Assembly (NCBI RefSeq): GCF_963678635.1
Contig: NC_087065.1
Span: 21,829,480-21,893,479, forward strand
Length of the DNA: 64,000 nt
Direction: 5' to 3'
Source of the DNA: Symsagittifera roscoffensis
Lineage: Eukaryota > Xenacoelomorpha > Acoela > Convolutidae
Shown here in pieces: positions 45,801 to 59,800 of the stretch (its first letter is position 1; every line of letters begins with the position of its first letter). Both the position numbers and the translations under genes were made by a program. The notes under the pieces were generated by a model. The model was not told the origin of the DNA. It worked only from the letters and a program-made list of their open reading frames with translations, and ran no database searches.

Positions 45801-48800
45801 GTATTTGGCGAACGTATCCGCATTCAAGCGTTTCGAAAACTAAACAAACTAGCAGTGAGGATACTTTTTGCCGGGCAATTTTCAAGTGTTGAAGAGCGAA
45901 GTGAACTTACTTACAAAGGTCTTGATGACTTTTTTTTTAAGGAAAAGACCTTGAAATTCACGCTCAGCTCAAATTTGATGCGATCCCCGGTTTGACCTTG
46001 ATTTGTTTTCAGTTGAGTTCATTTCTTTAGTTAAAGGGAAGACAAACTCCACTTTTAAACTGCAAAAGTTTAAATTTCAGGTCATACGTGATTGACTCCT
46101 AATTAAACAAGCAAAGCTTGTCGTAGTATGAACTCTCTTTTTTTTCAAACTAAGTAGCAAATATTGTTGCGACGCAAATATTGTTGCGACAAAATGTGTT
46201 CAATGCCAAAGCTAAGGTGTTCATGTAGCAAATGCTAAGGATATTAACACAGACTTTTATATTACAAATAGCACTTTAGCTTCAAGGTATCGTGGATCTG
46301 TAGCGTAGAGGTAGGGAAGGCGACTCGCACTAAAAAAAGAGGGTTCGAACATGGTTAGGGTCGGATTTTTTTAATGAGCTTTTTGGTATACTAATTAAAA
46401 TGCGTCCGCTCTATAAATTGAGGCATGTTAGTTGGTATTTTTTTTTTCAAATTGACTGGTACTGCTAAGGCGTCATAATCGGCGTGCATCACTTAAGAAA
46501 TTTTGTAGACTCAAAGTTTTACGCAGTTAGTTTTTCCCAGTAACGTTATTGGTCATATTTTTGGTTCTGTATGCGAAGTGCAACTTCGCATCTGTGTTTT
46601 AAAGTGGGTTCAGTTTTCAGATTTCCCAGCTGAATGACAACTTAACCTATTGATTCATTTTTTTTCAATTTGAGTTATTTTTATTACACAAGCAGAGCGT
46701 ATTTAAAACTACAAGCATTTTTAGTATTAAGACACACGTATTAGTGCTAAAAAACTTTAAAAGCAGCCTGCTGCTAACTTGCCACCAACAGTAGCACTAA
46801 TACGTGTGTCTTAATACTAAAAATGCTTGTAAAATTTTTTAGCACGCGCTTTGATATTCGATTAGTAAAAAGTTATCACAGTTGATGCGTTTTAATTCGT
46901 CAAGTGAACCGTAAAAAAGCTATCTGTTTCATGCAACGGTAAAATAATGAAAACTACTTTTCAGAAGTTTTCTATTTCAATATATTTCGCAAAATTTTCC
47001 AATGCATAATTCATACACAATTAATTACTTCCCGATTTATTTCCTGGAAAGTTAGTGTGGCTGCCTTTTGTATATATATTTGGTGGCATTTTTGCTGCGT
47101 AGCATTTATTAGCAGTTAGACAGCAAGTTTTATTATTCAAGACTTATTTTTTTTTACTTTTTCGTAGTCAATTTTAGCGCTGTTTTTGTTGTTTTCTGTT
47201 TTCTGTCGCTCCGCCTCTGTAAAAACGTTACTCATGATTTGTTCCTAGATTTCAAAAAGTTTAAAGGCCATATGCTTTCAAGTTCAAATGCGAAAGTTGT
47301 AGTTTTTTTTTTTAAAAATCCCTTTTTATAATTTTTTTAATCCATGACTGAAGAGTTCCTTGGCTCTTTTCTAACTGCCTGTCTAATTTTCTGATTCAAA
47401 TAAAGCAGTGAACGAAACCTTTTTTGTCAGTGAGCGTTGTGTATCAGTATGACTCTACTTTTTTGTTCCAGCCCAACTCGCAACTAAAAGTGGTCATTTG
47501 GTGGCACTTTTGCTATAGTCACGATCTGCAGCATTGGAAATTTCATAGCATCTGTTCACTGCTTTATTTGTGGCAAGTGTTTGCCGATATTTAAGTGTCC
47601 GTGGCTCAGAGGGTAGAGCTTGAGACTTCAAATCTCGAGGTAGCAGGTTCAATTCTGACATATGGTAAAAGTTTTTCTGATTCGAGGCTTATTTCTACTT
47701 TCTTTTTCGCTTTATAGGGCTGCTTTTTTGTCGTGTCTAGCTAGTGTTTGCGAAGTGCAGCTTCACCTTTGTGTTAAATTTGAAATTCAATCAAATTGGC
47801 CAATAAAGGCTCTTTTCTAATCAGCTAGTGGACATTGATTGCAAAAAAGCTAAAAGTCACTGACTTTGAATATGTTGCCCTTTGTCTTATTCGAGTTTTT
47901 TTTTCAGATTATATTCTGGGCACGATAGATCTTAGTCACTTTACAGTATCATATTTAGTTTGCCGTAACCGATTGGCAGCAGTAAGGTAACAAAACGAGC
48001 AGTAAGGTAACTAGTAATAAATATCTAGTGTACACATGGACACTAGATATATATAATTGTACTGGATTTATTATAGTACACGCTTTGCTTGTAAACCATT
48101 TGTCTTCTCAGTCCGTTTTAAAAATAACTCTCAGGCTCTAATATTAAAACTATGTTTTCAGTTTCTGTGTTTTTTTGTCAGTGTCAATGAACGTTGTGAA
48201 GAGACTTTTATTGGTCCTAATATTTTTTTCAGGGAAAAGTCTTAAAATTTGATCTCACAAAATTAGATTAAATGCGGATTGAAATTTGATTTTTTCAAGT
48301 CAAGTTCAATGTAATTCGCTCAAAAATTAAAGTAAGCTCTTTCAAAATTGCCTTCTGATACATTGTTCTCTAGTTGAGTTGATAATTGGGCTTGCCCTAT
48401 GAGATAGATAAGTTCAATCATAAAATGTTCTGGAAAGTTAGAAAGCCTCATTGTGATGGTTTTTCGTCGAATTTGGGAAGTTTCAAAAAATGTCAATAAC
48501 TTTTTTCTGTCTGATTTCTTTTTCAGTTCATCGCTTAATTATCTTCGTTCATTGACCTTTTCCCATTTGTTTGTTGATTATGTTTCTTGGATTTTTGTTT
48601 GCAACCCAATATTATAAGTTCCCTAAAATAAAACGTTTTCTTATTCTGGAGTTCGATGAGTAGATAGACGGAGGGAGATTATTCTTTTTCGTTTAACTTA
48701 ATTTTTTTGTTCATAAAGAGCTCGTTAATTGATACTGAAATGGATACCGTTTTTTCGCCTGTACAGCTGATCGATCAAATAAATTGCATTGTTTAAAAGA

Positions 48801-50761
48801 ATTACGTGCTTGTAAAAAGTACAGGTTATTGCCTTCTGATACGTTGTTCTCTAGTTGAGTTGATAATTGGGCGATAGATAAGTTCAATCACAAAATGTAT
48901 TGGAAAGTTAGAAAGCCTCATTATGATGGTTTTTCGTCGAATTTGGGAAGTTTCAAAAAATGTTAATAACTTTTTTCTGTCTGATTTCTATTTCAGTTCA
49001 TCGCTCAATTATCTTCGTTCATTGACCTTTTCCCATTTGTTTGTTGATTATGTTTCTTGGATTTTTGTTTGCAACCCAATATTATAAGTTCCCTAAAATA
49101 AAACGTTTTCTTATTCTGGAGTTCGATGAGTAGATAGACGGAGGGAGATTATTCTTTTTCGTTTAACTTAATTTTTTTGTTCATAAAGAGCTCGTTAATT
49201 GATACTGAAATGGATACCGTTTTTTCGTCTGTACAGCTAATCGATCAAATAAATTGCATTGTTTAAAAGAATTACGTGCTTGTAAAAAGTACAGCTTATT
49301 GCCTTCTGATACATTGTTCTCTAGTTGAGTTGATAATTGGGCTTGCCCTATGAGATAGATAAGTTCAATCATAAAATGTATTGGAAAGTTACAAAGCCTC
49401 ATTTTGATGGTTTTTCGTCGAATTTGGGAAGTTTCAAAAAATGTTAATAACTTTTTTCTGTCTGATTTCTATTTCAGTTCATCGCTCAATTATCTTCGTT
49501 CATTGACCTTTTCCCATTTGTTTGTTGATTATGTTTCTTGAATTTTTGTTTGCAACCCAATATTATAAGTTCCCTAAAATAAAACGTTTTCTTATTCTGG
49601 AGTTCGATGAGTAGATAGACGGAGGGAGATTATTCTTTTTCGTTTAACTTAATTTTTTTGTTCATAAAGAGCTCGTTAATTGATACTGAAATGGATACCG
49701 TTTTTTCGTCTGTACAGCTAATCGATCAAATAAATTGCATTGTTTAAAAGAATTACGTGCTTGTAAAAAGTACAGCTTATTGCCTTCTGATACATTGTTC
49801 TCTAGTTGAGTTGATAATTAGGCTTGCCCTATGAGATAGATAAGTTCAATCATAAAATGTATTGGAAAGTTACAAAGCCTCATTTTGATGGTTTTTCGTC
49901 GAATTTGGGAAGTTTCAAAAAATGTTAATAACTTTTTTCTGTCTGATTTCTATTTCAGTTCATCGCTCAATTATCTTCGTTCATTGACCTTTTCCCATTT
50001 GTTTGTTGATTATGTTTCTTGGATTTTTGTTTGCAACCCAATATAAGTTCCCTAAAATAAAAAGTTTTCTTATTCTGGAGTTCGATGAGTGGATAGACGG
50101 AGGGAGATTATTCTTTTTCGTTTAACTTAATTTTTTTGTTTATAAAGAGCTCGTTAATTGATACTGAAATGGATACCGTTTTTTCGTCTGTACAGCTGAT
50201 CGATCAAATAAATTGCATTGTTTAAAAGAATTACGTGTTTGTAAAAAGTACAGCTTATTTGAGTATCAATGACATTAATTTTCAGGTGGCTTTAAAACTA
50301 TAAGAAAAACTAATTTCTTTAGTTGTAATTCGCGTGGTTATTCCAAACCATCGAATAGAGAAAACTTCAGGGGAAAGGTAGAAGTCACAGACTTCTAATT
50401 TTCCGGCCTTTTTATCAATGATTTTTTGACCAATTTTTATAATATTGTAGGCAATATCCTACAAACGATAAGTGCCTGTCTTTATACATTAAAAATCAAT
50501 TTTTCTTATTCAGCTGATTATGAGGACAATTTTAACAAGTGATTCCGCTAAATTATCAATACTTCAGATTTTTACATTAGCGCCGGCTTAGTGTGTTATT
50601 AAGAACATTCATTTTTTCTAACCTAATTTGTAAATTAAAGTGTTTAATAATTTGGAAATTTCAGTGATTGGACATTGCATAGCATCTGTTCACTGCTTTA
50701 TTTGTGGCTAGTGTTTAATTCTCTATGTTCTATAACTGATAAGCTTCCTTGGCTTAGTGGA

Positions 50762-50853
<92 letters not shown>

Positions 50854-53800
50854 CTGTTAATCTCAAGTTCGTGGGTGCGAATCTCAGACGTTGCAGATTT
50901 TTTTTGCTAATCCGAGGCATATTTATACTTTTCTCTTATTGTGCTTTTTAAAGCTGTTTTTTGTCGCGTTTTTGCTAGAGTTTGCGAAGCTTCGTCTCTG
51001 TAATTATTACTAGCAGAAAGGAGAGGGGAGGATAGCTTGCTGTGCACGTAAAAAATTTCCCAGTCGATTTTTTTTATCTGATGGTTCTCAAATTGCTCTT
51101 AAATGAGTCAAAGAATTTTTTATTACTATATTTTTCGTGTTTTGATTACTGGCCTCGCTAAAAGGAAAACCAAGTATGATATTGCAAGGCTACATTTTTT
51201 TCCCAACCTAAGTCGCAATTATAAGTGCTATTTTTGGTGGCCTCTTTAAAGCAGGAAGCTGAATTGGCTAGATAATAGCCTATACAATGAATGCAATGAC
51301 ATTGAATTTTTGATCATTTAACACAGTTGATGCATTTTTAATTCATCAATTGAGACGAGGAGAGCGTTTTGTATTTTCCAATGTATTACATGCAAAAGCA
51401 GTGCGACTGCCTTTAGTTTAATACAGTCCAATTTATTCAGTGGCACAATTGTGTAGGGCGTGATCTGGAAATTTTCAAGCAATGTTTTAGGATAGGTTCA
51501 GTCCACGTTGAGGGCGCTGATCGTAGTTCATACTCTTCTATAGAATGAGATTTTTTTTTTTCGTTTTTCCAGAAGTAGTCGTAAAATGCTCTAGTTAATA
51601 CTGAACTGCATTCAAATTTTTTTAATGCATTCATGAATGCATTTTGGTCTATACGGACTTTTTGAGTTCAATTCAAAATGATCTGCTAAAAGTCTGTCAA
51701 ATTGCGCTATCCAAATACAGACGTAAAAATGGCGCAAAAAAACGTGATCGATTTTCGGTTTCGAATGTTGAATTGAATTTGTAGATTTTCCAGCGGAGTA
51801 AAAACATTACCTAACACTCGCTAGGAAGCGACAATTATAAATTTACAAAAATCTGGAAGTTCAAATGTATATATATGTTTTTTTTCTGAAATTCGAGAGT
51901 TGAATTTTTCGAAAAATATATCAGTCAGTTTTTTTGTTCTGTCTCTTTGCATTCGTTGACTCTTTTTTTTAAACTTTTTTTGGCTATGTTTCTAACCATA
52001 GATTGAAAATGACTGTTAAGGAAACGAAAATTTCATAAACTTCTAATTTTGCTCCTCTTTATTGCTCTTTAATCCATAATCTGAAGTTCAAATTTTTTTT
52101 AGTCAACGTCCTTCACTCAACGGGTATCTGTCTCGATAAATAAAGTAATTATATTGCTTATCAACCATTGTGTATATCACAAATAATTCCAGGCTCCTCT
52201 CTGCATCTGTGACAATTTACTGGAGAAGACCGTTGTTTGGAATATTCTGAGCATTTATATGGAACATTTTTTAATCATGTCTATTGATCAATTTATTTAT
52301 AGACAAAACACGTAAGGCACTTTGTCGCTGTGCGTTCAAACATTATCTTCATTATTTCTAATGAAAATTGAAGTTAAACCAGTTTCCTAGTTACTAAATC
52401 AGTACTTGTTTTTTTTTTAATTAAAGAGAAAACTGAGCCTAAATATTGGATGACGATATTTACCTAGAGATCTGTATCTGTCAAAGCTTATTTTCATGAC
52501 AGAAATGTGAAGCATAATTCTGTTTTTAGAGCTCATTGGTCATGATAGGCGGAACTCAGATTAAAACTCTTCAATTCACGCAATATAAATCCTAGAAAAT
52601 TGTTTAAAGATTTAACTGAATATCTGAGTTTTATTTTACCTACAAAGACATCGGTTATTTTTGGACCAAGAACTCGATTGGTTTCACCAACTTGAATTTC
52701 TTGAACTAAAAGAGGCCAACTTATTTTCTGACTTTCTAAAATTCAAAATCCGTCTAGATCAAACCTATTTGGGAATATTTATTGAGCTCTGCTTGATGTT
52801 TGATAGAGTTTGAACGTTCCTATTTTCAGGGCTCGACTCCGGGAAATTTCCAGATGAAAATGATCGGAGAGTTGCTTCGAGATTTCGTTGGAGCAAATTA
52901 CAGTGCATTGTACTTCGATGAGAAATATTCCGATCTGAAAGGCGCGAATGCAAAGCCAAACGAAAGTAAGTTACCCAATAAGCTAACAGTCAAAAATGGA
53001 TTTTCTTTCTCGGGTAAAAGGGAGGGACTTCGAAGTCGGATGTTTTTTTTTAACCCAAAATCAGGAATCATGAATGAAACTCAGATGGGACTGATTGATA
53101 GGTCATTGCGAAAGTGTTGAAAATTCTTGTCATCTTTTATAGCGAAGAGTTGATGAAAATGACTCCTTAGTTGAATAGAAGCAAAGCAACTCAATTGCTC
53201 TTTAGGGAGCTATGGGCAATGTCTTCAAAAAAAATTAATATTAGTATATACCTCCCGCATCTCCTTCTTGTCTGCGAGAAACGACAAACTTCTTTTTTGA
53301 AGAAGATACTCGTTTTTTGTTGTTCCGATCATTGAAAATGGAGAAAAGTTTGTAGTCGTTTGTGTTTTAGTTCTTTGTAAGAGTCGATGAACGTCGTTCG
53401 GACTCTTACTTAGGTCTTGATGATTTTTTAAGAACAACCTTAAAATGCTCTAATAACTTAAGTGCAATCATACTTATCAATGTCCTTAGGTATATGTGCA
53501 CTTTTTAAGAGTTATGAACGTAGATAATAGTCTTATAGAAGTCTTGCTGATTTTTTTGTTTTTTTTTCAGAAAAAGTCTTTTAAAATTTGGTCACACTCA
53601 AATTAATTTTTTGTGGTTTGATTTTTGATTTCATTTTAAGTTCAGTTCATTTCCTTTGTTAAAATGAATGCAAACTCAACTATCGAACTGCAAAAGCTTA
53701 AAGGTCACGAAAACGTGATCATCTTCTAGTTTCGAAAGTAGTTTATAATTTTCAGATTTCTCAGCGCAATAAAAACTTTGCCTTTTTCTCAAATTGACTT

Positions 53801-56800
53801 GAATTTACCAGAAAAAATGTTCTCGAAATTGTTCTCGAAATTCAAAGAGCTTCAAGACCGTAAATGTTTTACTTGAAGTTTTTTTTTCAAAAAACAAGCA
53901 ATTTTTTTCATGTTTCCTTGAGTTTCCTTGTCTATGTAATGTTTCACGTTGAAGCCCTTTCAGTCGTAATTCGATCAACCTGAAAAAATTTTCTGAAGTT
54001 GTATTGCCGAGAAAACTGGTTTGAAATATTTGAACTTTAGACCAATGTCGAGCGGTTGAAGCGATCGAATAATGTTCGTGACATGAAGGTATTTTAGGCT
54101 AAAAACTTGATTTCACTAAATCAAAACTAGTTTTGCAAGCTTCATTTGGCGCTTTTTTGGCAATGAAAGCTTTCTTAAAAAATGAAAAATTATTTTGCTA
54201 ACAAAAGGAAACATGTGAGATTTATTTGGCGTTTTTTCTTTTGTTTTTTGTTTCTTTTTTTTTCTTTTGGAGATGACTGTTCTTGATAATGCCTTCTTTT
54301 TTTAACCTATAATGCGTGTGTATAGTTCTCTCATCACACCAGGCACATGAAACTATAATCTGAAAAACTATGAAGTAGTAATTTGAAGACGTTTTTTGTA
54401 GTTTTGTATGAATATGGTCAGAACATTCTCTGCTACTTGCACAGCAATCGGCTACCCTTGTTTTTTTTAAAAGGACTGCGTTTGGAACACTATGATAGTG
54501 GCGCAGCAATGGCTAACCTTGTTTAATTATTTAAGATTGAAGTGATTTTTTTTCCGGTTTTGCACTTTTTTCTTAGTTTTTTTTTGCGGTTTCATTGTTC
54601 ATTTTTTAGATCATTCTTTCATCGACAATAGAAAAGACCAGCAATCCAGCTGTTCAGCTCTTCGTGAACCGATATTGTGCCTTTGGTTAAGGTTTACATG
54701 CTAGTTTTTAGTTTATTTTTTTTTCGGCTGGGTAATGCTGCCTCAGCCTCAAGCAACGAGCACAGAATATGGTGCGCACGGATTTCATTGTTGCTACCTT
54801 TTGAAAGTATGGAAGGTTTTTGTCTTCGGGTGCATTTGTTATTCACAATTTTCAATTAAAAACAAGGTATTACACTAGCGTCAGCTTAGTGTCTTATTTC
54901 GAGCCTTCTTTTTTTCCTAACCTAACTCGCAAATAAAATTGTTTATTATTGCTTTCACTTAGTTGGAGCTTTCACTGTAGCATTGGAAGTTGCATAGCAT
55001 CTGCTCTCTGCTTTATTTGTGGTTAGTGTTCAATGTTTTATCTTTAATCAACAAATAAGTTTCCGTGGCTGAGTGGTTTGTGGGTGTGACTCTTAATTTC
55101 AAGTTCGCAGGTTCGAATCTCAGACATAGCCGATTTTTTGCTAATTCGAGGCTTATTTCTACTTTTTATTATTGCACTTTATAAAGCTGCTTTTGTCGCG
55201 TTCTCCCTAGTGTTTGCGAAACGAAGCTTTGCCTCTGTGTAAAATTGAATGTGATTTCTGCTATTCGCATAGGAGCTATGAAAGGCTATCCAGTCTGTCT
55301 AAAGTTACTCCGTTTTTATCAATTCCTCACATTCCAGAATGAATTATTTTGTTGAGCGAAGCTTTTTTGAGATTTGAGTCATTGCTTGCGTCTAGATTTT
55401 TACGTGGTACCACTATCGTAGCCGAAGTTCGTCAGTTTGAGGTAGACCTGAAGCTAGAGGTCACGTGAGAGCTCGTCCTCGCACACTATCATTGCCGTGG
55501 CAGGAGATCAAACAATCGATCTAACGAAGTACCACAAACTATTATTGGAATGGGTCAGAATCATTTTGAAGCCTTGTGTCGTGGTTCGAACTACATCAAA
55601 TATTTTGCAAAAAATTTTCTGTCAAAAAAATTCAGTTTGAATTTTTTATTCTTAGTTCTATTTCGAGCAAGTAAAGCGAGCGAGCATGCTTATAATAGGC
55701 TTATATAAAAATTAGCTGATAATTCACGTTAAGCCAAAAAAGTTAAATTGTTTCTCAGTAAAAATTTTTTCTAGGAAACGTATTGTCGAAATTACCTAAG
55801 TTTCTTTTACTATCGAGTATGCCTAAGTGCTAGACTTTTGTTCAGATCCTCTCATCACACCACGAACGAATTACGACTGAATATGAAAAAAATATATATT
55901 TTGTTTTATAGTTTTTTTTTTTAAAAAAGTTTTGATAGCCGGCTACCCTTGTTTTGTTTCGAATTGTGTCACTTTATGGCTGTTCTTTTTGCTCTGAGGT
56001 ATTTTTTTGCGTTTTGGCTTTCGAATTGAGTGTTCTCTTCTTCACTTGAATATCAAAAAAGGGATAAATCCTTCTAAGCTTAGTAGTGAGATCAAAATCG
56101 CGTTTCAATTGGTGTTTGGTTTCAAATGCAGTTAATGCATGAGATTAATTTCTGGTTTCAGAGTTTCTTAATGCGACTCGTGAACTGTTCCTGTACTCGG
56201 TGCTCCTCATGAAATATGACATGATGCGCTTCTTTTGGGAAGAAGGAACGGAACAGATCGCAGCCGGTCTCTTTGCCAGTATCATCCTTAGACGCATGGC
56301 ATCCCACCCTCTTCTGATGAATGACGTCGACCAACAAGATAGACTCACAGCATGTGCGGAGTAAGTGTACTCCTCATCGCACCAAACAAAACAACTACTC
56401 TTTCGTTATCAAAAAAGACCAATTCATTAGCGAATACTACATTGTGATTGGTTGTCTTGCAGTGAAATGATTTAGGTAATATAACAGCGGATAGGCAATT
56501 TTTTGAAATAAAATATTCAGCAAAAATGCTCTTTTGGTACCATGTTTTGCATAACTATTGGTCAATTTGTGACTCTAACCGCTTAACTGAGTTGAATAAC
56601 GCGTTTTTGGGAATAGAATGGAATGTTCAAAAGTGCACTAATGCCTTGTTGCTTAGGCTGCATGCTGCTCTAAATTCGTTTGAAATCTTAGTATGATTTT
56701 TCAGCGAATACGAAGCACTGGCCATCGGAATCCTGAATCAGTGCCAGGAAGACAACGACGACCAGACCCAGAAGATTCTAATCAGGGAGCAGCCCTCTTT

Positions 56801-59800
56801 TGGGAAGCTGACTTGTATCGATTTGGCAGTGGTGGCAGACAGCAAGCGGTTCATTGCTCAAACCGGTTGTCAGGGTCTGCTGAATTCTATCTGGATGGGC
56901 AGGATGCAACCATACAATTCTATGAAAACAGTTAGTTTTATCAAAAGGTCTGGCAGTCAGAAGTAATTATAAAAGAGCAATTTTTCTAATTTGAAAGAGT
57001 TGCATGCAATTTCGATGTTTCAGACAACCTTGAGACCTAATTTGCGTCTGAAAATTTAGTTTTAGCATAATAATTTTTCCAAAATATGTCAAGTGCTTTT
57101 TTGATCAGACATGCACAGCGTAATGTCATATTACGAACTTTTTTCCAACTTTCCAATGTGATCATTTGTTTGGCGTCACTTTACCACCAATAGAAATATA
57201 TATGATTTTCTTTTGCTGCATTAGAAGGGTGGCGTCCCTCATGCTTGAAGGGCCGAATGCTTGAAATTAATTTTAGCTTACTTTCAGCCAATCAGAATTG
57301 AGTATTCAAAATCTCAAAGTAAATCGCGAAAATCTTAAATTAAGAAAATAAATCCAGGCCATAAGTGTTAATATTGACCGATTAGATAATAAGCAGACGA
57401 GTTTTCAAGACTGAAAAATTCTTATGATTTTGACCTCATTAATCTTGATGATTATCTGAATAGTATTGCAGTTGTAACCCGCAATTTGTAATATTTTTGA
57501 TTATTTTCCATTGATTTAATACATTTTCTGTTAATATTGACTTCGATTTTGTGAGAAAGGCATTTAACCAATAGAAACGCTTAGCAATTTTGATTGGATG
57601 AAATTTTTCAAGCATTCGGTCCTTCAAGCATGAGAACCCTCCCCCATTAGAAGTATCTTTTGCTGCATTCGAATTATGTCTGGCGTGTTTTTGGCGTGTT
57701 AGTGGTTTATCTTTATATCAGGTCTATAGGTGGCTGGTTCCTGTTTGATAAAAACAGTTATTATGAAAATGTATAGGATTTGGTTTATGGAGACGTTTTG
57801 GAAGTTTTTTTCTCTTTTCGCAAAAAGTTTAATGTTTCTCGAGAACTACTTTACCATTTTTTACACTAGCCAGCGTGCAAGTGTAGTGTATTAGTACGAA
57901 CATTCTTTTTTCTAACCTAACCCGCAAATTAAAGTGCTCATTTGGTGACATTTTTGCTATTATCACAATCTGTAACATTGGAAGTTTCACAGCATCTCCT
58001 TTCTGCTGTATTTGTGGCTAGCATTTGTGAATTGTTAAGTGTCCGTGGCTGAGTGGTTAGAACGTGAGACTTCTAATCTCTCGGGTGCAGAATTGAATCC
58101 GACACCTAGCGGAATTTTTATTCGAGCCTTATTTCTACTTTCTTATGTCACTTTATAGAGCTGCTTTTTGTCTTGTTGTGGCTAATGTTTGCGAAGCGCA
58201 GCTCTGTGTCAAAAAGTATTACCAATGGAAAGATCGGCTAATTCCCTATGTGCTTGAATATTCCGCTAGTCTGTTTTTTCTTCACTCGAAGTTCTACGGC
58301 CTCCGAAAATTCCATATGAGGGGAATTTTTGATCATTTTTTTGAATTATTTTTATTTTATCAATAACTGCCTTGAAAATCCGCCCGGCTACGCCTTTTGC
58401 CAAGTCCGAAGTTGAGTGTTTAATCGAAATAACAAGTTTTGAGAATCTTCTTTGAACAAATGGTGCTAGAAATTTTCTCTGTCTAAAATGCTCAAAAGTA
58501 TGAATTTTATTTTTATTTCAGTTCATCTTTGCTCTCTTCTTTCCTCCTCTCATTCTGACTTCAATCTACTTCACAAACGACACCAGTCCCGAGGAGAGAC
58601 AAAGAGGAGTGGGCGGGGCAGATGGAAAGACACTCAGCCGCCGGAGCACAGTTCCATCCGTGGCCAAGAAACAGAGTACAAAGCAGATTGCTACTAGTAC
58701 TATGATGTTCGGAGATGACTCCAATTTGATAATAGGAAAGACCGGAACAAGGTTGACTAAGTTGGAGAGGATTATCAAGTTCTACAATGCACCAATCACA
58801 AAGTTCTCGCTCAATTTCGTAAGTTCATCACCTCTGTCTGCATAAGTGTTGGACTTCGATTGATTGTATTGGACTTGAAAGAGGTCTTGTACATATAATC
58901 CTAAGTTAACTGATTAGCTGTTACCTGGTTTTGATTATGCCTTTTGAGTCTCAGATTTTAGTTATGCTTTTGGGGTATCAAATCTTCAATGCGTAGAAAA
59001 GAACCACAAGTCTTTTTTTATTAAATTTTCTTTTTTTTGGAGCTTGAAAAATAACTTTTGATAATTGCTTGAATATATTGTTTCAGGGGTCCTACTTGAT
59101 ATTCCTGGCTCTGTTCTCCGTGTTTGTCCTCAATCAATACCCCCTCGGAGAAATCAACGGATACGAGTCACTAATCTGCATTTGGGTTTTCAGCTTCGCT
59201 CTTGAAGAGTTCAGACAAGTCAGTCATTTTCTCATCCAATTCAGTTTGGCTTATATATTTAAACTTGCAAGCGTAGTGTGTTAGTATGGCTCTACTTTTT
59301 TTCTATCTAACTGGCATTTAAAAATTCTTATTTAATGGCACATTTGCTATAATCACGATCTGTATCATTGGAAATTTCATATCTCTGCTTTATTTGTGGC
59401 TAGTGTTTGCCGTTAGTCAAGCTTCTGTGGTTCAGAGGTACGGAGGTTTAACGAGGCACTTTGCGCTAGTTTTCTTCATATTTGTTGGCTTTTTTTACTG
59501 CATAGAATTGGCAATTTATGAGCATCTAGAGCTGCGTCATTGGTGGCTAATGTTCTCTAGTTTTCACTGGACCGTGGCGCAGATGCGAGAACGTGAGATG
59601 TCTAATTTCGTGGTTGCAGGTTCGAATGCGAAACATGGCAAACGTTTTACTAATCCCATATATTAACTGAATTACAGAAAAGTTTATGCCATGTTTTAGC
59701 TGCCATAAGGCGCAATGGTTAAGAGTGATCATTGAGCTCAGCGTTTAAAAAATTTTCTGTCAATTCAGTCAATATCGAATTGACGCTTCAGATTTTTTTA

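Larger units (their letters stand above)
42201..46105. repeat. 1,959-bp head-to-tail tandem duplication
   Basis: Two units (about 42,201-44,146 and 44,147-46,105) at an offset of exactly 1,959 bp for internal landmarks (for example 42,597/44,556 and 43,782/45,741). By eye only a handful of differences per kilobase are seen, so it is recent. Each unit carries one family A element, one or two family C copies and filler. A third family A copy closes the array at 46,106-46,598. Confidence 0.95.

Noticed and set aside
42597-45995. Paired identical frames of 67-84 residues
   Set aside because: They repeat only because the DNA is a recent 1,959-bp duplication. They lie in noncoding A and C family sequence.
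50723-50951. Long His/Thr and Val/Cys repeat frames
   Set aside because: Products of the (GT)n microsatellite read in either strand.
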